Shown: one piece after another, positions 1 to 5,045 of the stretch
Layout: each line of letters starts with the position of its first letter
Position numbering within the stretch: the stretch's first letter is position 1
Origin: Actinomycetes bacterium
GTDB lineage: Bacteria > Actinomycetota > CALGFH01
Direction of reading: 5' to 3'
Assembly: GCA_030152105.1 (NCBI GenBank)
Contig: JASLIH010000252.1
Span: 1 to 5,585 of the forward strand
Length of the DNA stretch: 5,585 nt
Translations under genes and position numbers: made by a program
The notes under the pieces: model-generated
Told to the model about the DNA's origin: nothing
The model's input: only the letters and a program-made list of their open reading frames with translations
Database searches by the model: none

Positions 1-16
1 GGCCGAGGAGCCGCGG

Positions 17-1366
17 TTACCGGCTCACCACCGCGAACAGCTCCCATGCGCCCTCGACGCCCTTCAGCCGCTGGCTGCCACGGTCCTGGAGGGCGATGTC
101 GGAGCCGGCGACCAGGTCGCGCACGGTCCGGGAGACGATGATCTCGCCGGCGCCGGCGGTGGCCATGATCCGGGCGGCGATGTTGACGGCGATCCCCCCG
201 ACGTCGTCCCCGCGCAGCTCGACCTCGCCGGTGTGCAGCCCCGCCCGGATCTGGGTCCCGATGCCACGCAGCTCGTCCCGCAGCGTGCCCGCGCAGCCGA
301 TCGCCCGGCCGGGGCCGTCGAAGGTGGCCAGGATCCCGTCCCCGGTGGTCTTGACCAGCCGGCCGCCCCACCGCTCGACCAGCCGGCCTGCCAGCTCGTC
401 GTGGGTGTCGAGCAGGTCCCTCCAGCCCCGGTCGCCCAGCTCGGCGGCCCGCTCGGTCGAGCCGACGATGTCGGTGAACAGCACCGTGGCCAGCACCCGG
501 GCCGGTTCGACGCTGCGGCGGGCCCCGACCAGGAACTCCTCGACCACCCCCAGCACCACGTCCTGCTGGTCCCACCACATCGGCAGGTCGCCCTCCAGCT
601 CCACCAGCCTCGCGCCGGGGATGTGCTCGGCCAGGAAGCGGCCGTGCGAAGCCGGCACCAGCTGGAAGTCGCGGTGGTGCAGCACCAGCGTTGGCACCTG
701 GATCAGCGGCAGCAGGGGGCGGACGTCGACCTCCAGCATCGCCCGCAGGTGAGCGCGGACCACCCGTGGGCTGGCGATGGCCCGCTGGAGCCTGGCCGAC
801 CAGCGCCGGAACCGCTGGTCGCCGGCGTGGCTCGGCGCGTAGGCCTCGGTGTAGGCCTCGGTGCCCCACAGCTCCTCGGCGCGGTCGATCATCGCCTCGA
901 TGGTCTCGGACGGGAACCCGATCGGGTAGTCGTCGGCGACCAGGTACCTGGCGGTGGCGTCGGTCAGGATCAGCGCGCTGGTCCGCTCCGGCCGGGTGCC
1001 GGCGTAGAACAGCGCCATCGGCCCGGCCTCCGGTCCATTTGCCAGCAGGGCGGCCCGCCGGGAGCCGGCCGCATCCAGCACCGCGTCCAGCTCCTCGGCG
1101 TAGGCCTCCCAGGCGGGCAGCGGGTTGGGCGGCAGCGGGTCGGAGGCGCCGGTGCCGCGCCGGTCGAAGCGCAGCAGCCGCGAGAACGAGGCCAGCCGGC
1201 GCAGGAACAGCGCGACCTGCGGGTCGTCCCAGACCATGTCGACGTGGCTGAAGCTGCCCATGGTGAACACCAGGTCGGGTGGTCCCTGCCCAAGGACCTG
1301 GTAGGCGAGCCGGTCCCGGCCGAGGTGGGCGTAGCTGGTCTCCGGCGGCACGGACTGCTCGGCCAC
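17..1366 (-). CDS. Alpha/beta-hydrolase-fold / class III adenylate cyclase fusion protein
   Basis: A 449-residue, probably cytoplasmic protein predicted to make cAMP from ATP. Residues about 15-280 have an alpha/beta-hydrolase fold, with the typical FDRRGTGASDP stretch at 67-77. Residues about 290-447 are a class III nucleotide cyclase domain with all expected catalytic residues: metal-binding Asp299 (FTDIVGST) and Asp343 (TTGDG), ATP-selecting Lys339 and Asp388, and transition-state Asn395 and Arg399. The Lys/Asp pair favours ATP over GTP, and the short dimerisation arm fits class IIIc. Such cyclases work as homodimers. The hydrolase part looks dead: the usual GxSxGG nucleophile elbow reads NGPEAGP (110-116), with Pro112 at the Ser position, and the usual His before LPW is missing near 258-264. 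It more likely senses a ligand or holds the dimer. The domain order matches Mycobacterium tuberculosis Rv1900c. The start is GTG with AGGGGG four bases upstream; the stop is TAA. It is the second gene of a unit with the 202-residue gene. Sure of the cyclase; role of the N-terminal domain unknown. Confidence 0.93.
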   Translation of the reverse strand: MAEQSVPPETSYAHLGRDRLAYQVLGQGPPDLVFTMGSFSHVDMVWDDPQVALFLRRLASFSRLLRFDRRGTGASDPLPPNPLPAWEAYAEELDAVLDAAGSRRAALLANGPEAGPMALFYAGTRPERTSALILTDATARYLVADDYPIGFPSETIEAMIDRAEELWGTEAYTEAYAPSHAGDQRFRRWSARLQRAIASPRVVRAHLRAMLEVDVRPLLPLIQVPTLVLHHRDFQLVPASHGRFLAEHIPGARLVELEGDLPMWWDQQDVVLGVVEEFLVGARRSVEPARVLATVLFTDIVGSTERAAELGDRGWRDLLDTHDELAGRLVERWGGRLVKTTGDGILATFDGPGRAIGCAGTLRDELRGIGTQIRAGLHTGEVELRGDDVGGIAVNIAARIMATAGAGEIIVSRTVRDLVAGSDIALQDRGSQRLKGVEGAWELFAVVSR

Positions 1367-1397
1367 TGCGCCCCCTGTCAGATGGGCGGGGCGGGGA

Positions 1398-2006
1398 CTA
1401 CCTGGGCGAGGAGAGCCAGGGCCGCTTGAGGTCGAAGAACTCGGGGACGCCGACGCTGAGGGCGTCCATCTCCTCCATCTGGGCCTTCAGCTCGGCGGGG
1501 GGCTCCTTGCGCTCGCCTTCGCGGGCCGCTTCCTCGGAGGTGAAGTAGATGGCCATGGTGTAGGCGCCGCCCTCGTGGGCCGCGACGATGCTGCCGACGA
1601 TGTCGGGGCGGAAGTCGGCCCAGGCGGCGGAGTCCTGGGACATGAGCTCGCGGGCCCGGTCCGAGTCGGTGCCCTGGCCCTGCATGACCTGGACAAAGCC
1701 GGCGGTGTCGGGGTCGCCGACGACATCGGGGATGACGTCGGAGCTGTTCTTGAAGGTTGGCTCGCTGGTGAACAGCTTGGCGGTCTCGGACCACCAACGG
1801 TCCTGCTCGGGACGGTCGCTGTTGCGGCGGGCGGCTTCCTCGGACTCGAAGCGGGCCAGGGCGATGAAGCGGCCGTCCTCGGTCACCCCGGCGGTCGAGC
1901 CGAGCCAGCCGGTGGCGCCGGGGGCCAGGTCCCGCGTCCACTGGTCGAGCGCGGCGTAGGCCCGCTCGGCGTCCGCGACCTGTCCCTGGATGACCTGAAC
2001 GAACAT
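1398..2006 (-). CDS. Tandem dimeric alpha/beta-barrel (ABM-like) domain protein
   Basis: A 202-residue soluble protein of unknown function built from two copies of one ferredoxin-like unit. Copy 1 spans about 2-95 and copy 2 about 104-193. FVQVIQGQ (2-9) matches FVQVMQGQ (104-111), and SEEAAR (55-60) matches SEEAAR (157-162), both at an offset of exactly 102 residues. The pattern (strand, helix, two strands ending in a hydrophobic run, then SEEAA helix) resembles the dimeric alpha/beta-barrel superfamily, which includes antibiotic-biosynthesis monooxygenases and stress-response proteins. A two-copy chain could form the barrel without dimerising. I see no catalytic signature, signal peptide or membrane segment. 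The ATG at 2004-2006 is preferred over a start 75 bases upstream because AAGGGGGG lies five to six bases before it and repeat homology begins at residue 2. It is followed after 31 bases by the cyclase gene, so the two are probably co-transcribed. Enzyme and ligand-binding roles are both open. Confidence 0.88.
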   Translation of the reverse strand: MFVQVIQGQVADAERAYAALDQWTRDLAPGATGWLGSTAGVTEDGRFIALARFESEEAARRNSDRPEQDRWWSETAKLFTSEPTFKNSSDVIPDVVGDPDTAGFVQVMQGQGTDSDRARELMSQDSAAWADFRPDIVGSIVAAHEGGAYTMAIYFTSEEAAREGERKEPPAELKAQMEEMDALSVGVPEFFDLKRPWLSSPR

Positions 2007-2026
2007 CTGGACCCCCCTTGGCGTGA

Positions 2027-2038
2027 ACCGGCTCCGGT
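2027..2038. promoter_or_regulatory. Short inverted repeat in the leader of the minus-strand unit
   Basis: A perfect dyad, ACCGG-CT-CCGGT, lies 20 to 32 bases upstream of the 202-residue gene's ATG, close to where transcription would start if the TATCGT at 2046-2051 is its -10 box. It could be an operator half-site pair, but five-base GC-rich arms arise often by chance in DNA of this composition. Confidence 0.2.
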
Positions 2039-2045
2039 GGCCCAG

Positions 2046-2051
2046 ACGATA
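2046..2051 (-). promoter_or_regulatory. Candidate -10 box for the barrel-protein/cyclase unit
   Basis: On the minus strand the bases read TATCGT, one of the few AT-leaning hexamers in the divergent region and a fair match to the TAnnnT core. It would place the transcript start near 2039 and give a leader of roughly 33 bases. No convincing -35 hexamer is seen at 16-18 bases, which is common for actinobacterial promoters. Confidence 0.3.
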
Positions 2052-2078
2052 CTCCGAACGCCGGACATGGGTCGGGGG

Positions 2079-2095
2079 CACCGCCCTCCTCGGTG
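2079..2095. promoter_or_regulatory. Inverted repeat just upstream of the kinase -10 candidate
   Basis: CACCG (2079-2083) and CGGTG (2091-2095) form a perfect five-base dyad around a seven-base spacer, in the span where a -35 element for the kinase would sit. It may be a regulator site; it could equally be chance in GC-rich sequence. Confidence 0.2.
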
Positions 2096-2096
2096 G

Positions 2097-2102
2097 TAGG
2101 CT
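2097..2102 (+). promoter_or_regulatory. Candidate -10 box for the Ser/Thr kinase gene
   Basis: TAGGCT fits the actinobacterial -10 pattern (TAGRRT-like). It lies 68 bases before the GTG start and would give a leader of about 60 bases. No recognisable -35 hexamer is seen at the usual distance. Confidence 0.3.
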
Positions 2103-2158
2103 CCGCGCGTTGGCGGGGCCGTGAGCTGGGCCGGTGGGTGCAGAGCGCGCCAGTTGGT

Positions 2159-2164
2159 GAGGAG
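2159..2164 (+). promoter_or_regulatory. Ribosome binding site fixing the kinase GTG start
   Basis: GAGGAG sits five bases before the GTG at 2170. An in-frame TGA at 2158-2160 rules out any longer N-terminus, so this site and the stop together fix the start. Confidence 0.75.
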
Positions 2165-2169
2165 CCTGG

Positions 2170-3834
2170 GTGGCCGAGCGCGGCGGAGGTGCCGGCCCGC
2201 GGCGGGCGGCGCCGCTGGGGCCAGGGGACCCCGAGTGGGTCGGGCCCTACCGGCTTCTGGGGCGGCTCGGGGCCGGGGGGATGGGGACGGTGTTCCTCGG
2301 GCGGGGCGACGACGGGGAACCGGTGGCCGTCAAGGTGCTGCGGCCGGAGCTGGCCGGGGACCCCTCGTTCCTGCGGATGTTCCGGCACGAGGTGGCGGCG
2401 GCGCGGCGGGTGGTCGGGTTCTGCACCGCCCGGGTGATCGACGCCGAGCTGTCGGGCGAGCTGCCGTACCTGGTCACCGAGTACGTGGACGGCGTGCGGC
2501 TCGACCGGGCGATCGCGGCCAGTGGGCGGCTGGCCGCGACCGACCTGGCCGGGCTGGCCGTCGGGATGGCGGCGGCCCTGACCGCCATCCACGGGGCCGG
2601 GGTGGTGCACCGGGACCTCAAGCCGAGCAACGTGCTGCTGTCGTACTTCGGGCCCAAGGTGATCGACTTCGGGATCGCCCGGGCGCTTGACGCCAGCGCC
2701 GCCAGCACGGCCACGGGGAAGCTCATGGGGTCGCCGGGGTGGATGGCGCCCGAGCAGTTCGGGCCGGGGCCGGCGACGGCGGCGGTGGACATCTTCGTCT
2801 GGGGGTCGCTGGTCGCCTACGCCGGGACGGGACGGCGGCCGTTCGGGCAGGGCACGGTCGTGGAGGTCGTCTACCGGATCCGGCACGAGGCGCCCGACCT
2901 GGGAGGGCTCGAGGGGCGGCTGCGGGAGCTGGTCGAGGGGTGCATGGACAAGGAGCCGGAGCGGCGCCCGAGCGCCCGGACGCTGCTGCTGAAGCTGCTC
3001 GGCGACCACGCCGACCCCGACCCCCAGGCCGCCGCCACCCAGCTGCTCCAGCGGAGCTGGTCGGCCCCGCCGGCGGCTGACCCGGGACCGCCGCCCGCCC
3101 CGCCCGCCCCGGCGGCGGCCGTCATGGGTGCGCCCCCCACCGCGCCGCATGCGACCCCGTCACCGGCGGGCCGGGCGGGGCGGCGGCGGGCTGTTTGGCG
3201 GCTGGCCCTGCTCGGGATGGTCGCCACCGCGGCGGCGCTGACGGTCGCCCTCGACCCGCTGGACCGGTCGCCGAACGGCCGCCCCGGGCCGGTTCCGGCG
3301 GCCACCACCGGCCAGGCCACCGGGACCACCGTCGCGTCCGGGGCGCCGCCGTTGTGCGAGCTGCTGGGTGACCTGGGGGTGGGCGGCACGCTCGGCCGGA
3401 GCTCGGCCGACCAGGGGTTCGCCGCCGCCGGGGAGGCGGCCGGGGGCTGGCTGCCCGACCCGGCGGCGCTGGCTCGCGCCCTCGGCGACCATGGGTTCCA
3501 GAGCGGCTGCACGCGGACCTGGTCGCGACCGGCCGGTCCGGTGGCGGCGGCCCTGTTCCAGTTCCCGGAGCGGGCCGATGCCCTGGCCATGCGGGGCCAG
3601 CTTCGGGACGCCCTCGGCGGCGTCCAGCCTGTTCGGCTGCCGGCCGTCACCGGGGGCGAGCTGTACCTGCTCGAGCGGGGCGGGGGCAGCGGGCAGCTGG
3701 TCATGTTCGTCTGCAACGAGCGGGTCCTGCAGATCCACGTCGACGCGTCCGGCCCGGACCCCGACCCGCTGCTGGTGCGGCTCGGCCAGGGAGCCAACCG
3801 CCGCCTTCACGACCGCACTGGCTGCCCGCTCTAG
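2170..3834 (+). CDS. Membrane-anchored Hanks-type Ser/Thr protein kinase
   Basis: A 554-residue protein predicted to phosphorylate Ser/Thr in cytoplasmic targets. The kinase domain spans about 26-280 and looks active: Gly-rich loop GAGGMGTV (34-41), Lys55 (VAVK), alpha-C Glu74, HRDLKPSN with Asp149, Lys151 and Asn154 (147-154), DFG at 166-168, APE at 193-195, alpha-F Asp207 and Arg266. The activation segment ends GSPGWMAPE, with Ser188 where many relatives have Thr; Ser179, Thr180 and Thr182 are possible autophosphorylation sites. A Pro/Ala-rich linker (about 299-335) and a basic patch (RAGRRR, 335-340) lead to one membrane span (about 342-361), giving kinase inside and C-terminus outside. 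The outer part (about 362-554) has no visible PASTA repeats; it carries four cysteines (396, 447, 515, 552) that could form two disulfides. It is a likely sensor of unknown ligand. The gene diverges from the cyclase unit and converges on the PPOX gene. The kinase call is secure; the outer domain is unrecognised. Confidence 0.95.
   Translation: MAERGGGAGPRRAAPLGPGDPEWVGPYRLLGRLGAGGMGTVFLGRGDDGEPVAVKVLRPELAGDPSFLRMFRHEVAAARRVVGFCTARVIDAELSGELPYLVTEYVDGVRLDRAIAASGRLAATDLAGLAVGMAAALTAIHGAGVVHRDLKPSNVLLSYFGPKVIDFGIARALDASAASTATGKLMGSPGWMAPEQFGPGPATAAVDIFVWGSLVAYAGTGRRPFGQGTVVEVVYRIRHEAPDLGGLEGRLRELVEGCMDKEPERRPSARTLLLKLLGDHADPDPQAAATQLLQRSWSAPPAADPGPPPAPPAPAAAVMGAPPTAPHATPSPAGRAGRRRAVWRLALLGMVATAAALTVALDPLDRSPNGRPGPVPAATTGQATGTTVASGAPPLCELLGDLGVGGTLGRSSADQGFAAAGEAAGGWLPDPAALARALGDHGFQSGCTRTWSRPAGPVAAALFQFPERADALAMRGQLRDALGGVQPVRLPAVTGGELYLLERGGGSGQLVMFVCNERVLQIHVDASGPDPDPLLVRLGQGANRRLHDRTGCPL
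3831..3834. other. Shared CTAG: overlapping stop codons of two convergent genes
   Basis: The palindrome CTAG encodes TAG on the plus strand (3832-3834, kinase) and TAG on the minus strand (3831-3833, PPOX gene). The genes therefore overlap by four bases, leaving no room for an intergenic terminator. I see no hairpin followed by a T-run around this point. Confidence 0.9.
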
Positions 3835-4382
3835 GGAGCGGGCCCGTCCCGGTCCGCCGGAGGCGAGGGCGCGCTGAACCTCCAGCGTGTCGCCGACCGG
3901 GAGAACATCGGCTCCTGCTCGACCACGGCGAAGGCGACCCGGGGCTGGACGGCGAACACCGGGTGGGTGAGCGGGTCGGGGAAGCCGGAGCCGTACTTGT
4001 CGGTGTAGGCGGCCAGGATGGTGGCCAGGGCGGCCGGGTCGGTCACCCGCCTGGCGGTCCCCTCGACCACCACCGACTCGCCGGCGTGCTCGGGGGTGAC
4101 CACACAGCGCGGGTCGGCGGCCAGGTTGCGGGCCTTGCGCGAGCTGCCGCCGGTGCTGAAGGCGAAGGCGCCGTCGCGCCAGCAGCCCCAGACGGCGGCC
4201 AGGTGGGGCGCGCCGTCCGGCCCGGTGGTGGCCACCCAGTAGTTGTGGGCCCGCTCCAGGCGCTCGACCGCCCAGGCCCAGGGGAGCAGGCCGTCGGTGG
4301 TGGGGGAGATGCCGTAGTCGGGCATGTGGGGGCGGCTGGCGGCCGGCTCGGGGCCGGCTGACTGCGAGGAGCTCGGCGGCAA
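3831..4382 (-). CDS. PPOX-family (pyridoxamine 5'-phosphate oxidase-like / F420-type) split-barrel protein
   Basis: About 183 residues from the TTG start, or 164 from the ATG at 4323-4325. The core has the split beta-barrel pattern of the flavin/F420-binding PPOX superfamily: YWVATTGPDGAPHLAAVWG (first strands), then FSTGGSSRKARNLAADPRCVV, in which the STG..SRKARNL run is the usual cofactor-phosphate-binding region, then VVVEGTARRV. These proteins act as homodimers, in actinobacteria often on F420 or FMN; the substrate cannot be told. The TTG at 4380-4382 is preferred because CCTCCCCT on the plus strand (AGGGGAGG on the minus strand) sits five bases before it, while the ATG has no Shine-Dalgarno match, and the extra residues include an ASRPHMPDYG run resembling the N-terminus I recall from relatives. 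The C-terminal tail (about 150-164 counted from the ATG) is Pro/Asp-rich and unlikely to be part of the barrel. The stop overlaps the stop of the convergent kinase. Confidence 0.88.
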   Translation of the reverse strand: MPPSSSQSAGPEPAASRPHMPDYGISPTTDGLLPWAWAVERLERAHNYWVATTGPDGAPHLAAVWGCWRDGAFAFSTGGSSRKARNLAADPRCVVTPEHAGESVVVEGTARRVTDPAALATILAAYTDKYGSGFPDPLTHPVFAVQPRVAFAVVEQEPMFSRSATRWRFSAPSPPADRDGPAP

Positions 4383-4387
4383 CGGTG

Positions 4388-4395
4388 CCTCCCCT
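4388..4395 (-). promoter_or_regulatory. Strong ribosome binding site supporting the TTG start of the PPOX gene
   Basis: AGGGGAGG on the minus strand with a five-base spacer (CACCG) to TTG at 4380-4382. No similar site precedes the downstream ATG at 4323-4325, where the preceding bases are a C-rich GCCGCCCCCAC run. Confidence 0.65.
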
Positions 4396-4421
4396 GGCGA
4401 CGCGACGACGATCCGGGCGGC

Positions 4422-4452
4422 ACCGTACCCGACCTCGATAACAGCTGGGCAA
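4422..4452 (-). promoter_or_regulatory. Candidate promoter of the PPOX gene
   Basis: On the minus strand TTGCCC (4447-4452) lies 19 bases upstream of TACGGT (4422-4427), which fits the TAnnnT core. The spacing is on the long side. It would put the transcript start near 4415, about 33 bases before the TTG start, and leaves room for the ribosome binding site. Confidence 0.25.
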
Positions 4453-4544
4453 CCCTGTGGACATGTCGGTGGCGGAGGGGGTCGGGCGGCAGTACCCTTG
4501 CTGGTAGGGCGTGCCGGGAAGACTGGTCGGCGGGGATGACGCCG

Positions 4545-4550
4545 TACCTT
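4545..4550 (+). promoter_or_regulatory. Candidate -10 box for the NfeD-SPFH operon
   Basis: TACCTT matches the TAnnnT core and lies 63 bases before the NfeD ATG. No good -35 match is seen. If this is the -10, transcription would start near 4557, which would cut off part of the ribosome binding site of the short leader ORF at 4566, so the two proposals compete. Confidence 0.2.
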
Positions 4551-4565
4551 GAGGGGAGTTGCCGC

Positions 4566-4604
4566 ATGCGCCCGGGTCCATCGGCTGGCAGGGGTGGGGG
4601 CTGA
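4566..4604 (+). CDS. Possible 12-codon leader ORF upstream of the NfeD-like gene
   Basis: ATG at 4566 is preceded by GAGGGGAG (4551-4558) at a seven-base spacing, the best ribosome binding site in this intergenic region. It encodes MRPGPSAGRGGG and ends at TGA 4602-4604, three bases before the ATG of the NfeD-like gene and in the same frame. Its end overlaps the weaker G-rich site (4591-4600) that would serve that gene. Translation of the leader could keep the downstream start open or deliver ribosomes by reinitiation. It may also be chance: the peptide is tiny, with no recognisable motif. Confidence 0.35.
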   Translation: MRPGPSAGRGGG

Positions 4605-4607
4605 GAG

Positions 4608-5042
4608 ATGGACTCCATCGTCTGGGTGGTCCTGGCGGCGGTCCTCGGGGTCGCCGAGATCTTCACGCTCACGGCCGCGCTTGGCGTGCTGGCGGCCGCC
4701 GCCCTGGCCGCGGCGGGGGCGGCCGCGCTCGGGCTTGGGCCGTTCGCCCAGTTCGCGACCTTCGCCGCCGTGTCCATCGCCCTGCTGGTCGGGGTGCGGC
4801 CACTGTTGAAGCGGCAGCTGCGGCCGCGCTACGGCCCCCAGCACCGGTTCGGGGTGGCGGCGCTGGTGGGCCGGCAGGCGCGGGTGGTGCAGGAGGTGAC
4901 CGGCAATGCCGGGCGGGTCCGCATCGGCGGGGAGGAATGGTCGGCCCGCGCCTATGACGAGACGCTGGTGATCCCCGCCGGGACCACCGTCGACGTGATC
5001 GAGATCGAGGGCGCGACCGCCCTCGTGTACCCGCGGGAGTGA
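4608..5042 (+). CDS. NfeD-like membrane protein (short form)
   Basis: A 144-residue membrane protein of the NfeD family, usually paired with an SPFH/stomatin protein and thought to help organise membrane microdomains or quality control. Three hydrophobic segments lie at about 3-20, 22-43 and 47-64, the second very Ala-rich. They are followed by a basic stretch (KRQLRPRYG, 68-76) and a C-terminal OB-fold domain (about 85-142) with the family pattern ALVGRQARVV, GRVRIGGEEWSAR (102-114), then IPAGTTVDVIEIEG. This is the short NfeD type without the N-terminal ClpP-like serine protease domain of the long form. The ATG follows an in-frame TGA at 4602-4604, so no longer N-terminus is possible. Its own ribosome binding site is only a G-rich run (4593-4600). 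It stops three bases before the SPFH gene, so the two form an operon. Confidence 0.9.
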   Translation: MDSIVWVVLAAVLGVAEIFTLTAALGVLAAAALAAAGAAALGLGPFAQFATFAAVSIALLVGVRPLLKRQLRPRYGPQHRFGVAALVGRQARVVQEVTGNAGRVRIGGEEWSARAYDETLVIPAGTTVDVIEIEGATALVYPRE

Positions 5043-5045
5043 CCG

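Noticed and set aside
233..1429. 398-codon plus-strand open frame antisense to the cyclase
   Set aside because: Gln/Pro/Gly/Arg-rich translation without family signatures, opposite a clear cyclase gene.
1378..3150. A 590-codon open frame on the minus strand across the kinase and the barrel-protein gene
   Set aside because: Its product is rich in Arg, Pro and Gly without domain motifs, and it overlaps two well-supported genes. It is the usual antisense shadow of high-GC codons.
3834..3860. GC palindromes (CGGGCCCG and CCGG-TCCG-CCGG) just after the kinase stop, as a terminator
   Set aside because: The first cannot fold with a proper loop, the second has only four-base arms, and neither is followed by a T-run. 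Not enough to call a terminator.
4493..4512. CCCT-TGCTGGT-AGGG hairpin in the PPOX/NfeD divergent region
   Set aside because: Only four base pairs with flanks that do not extend; likely by chance.
3160..4581. Long minus-strand open frame overlapping the kinase 3' end and the PPOX gene
   Set aside because: Low-complexity Arg/Pro/Gly translation in a different frame from the PPOX protein; no motifs. Shadow frame.
4591..4620. GGGGTGGGGGCTGAGAG resembles the first conserved block of a TPP riboswitch
   Set aside because: The second conserved block (around ACCTGATCTGG) is absent downstream, and the sequence runs directly into the coding region three bases later. The match is a G-rich ribosome site plus the leader stop.
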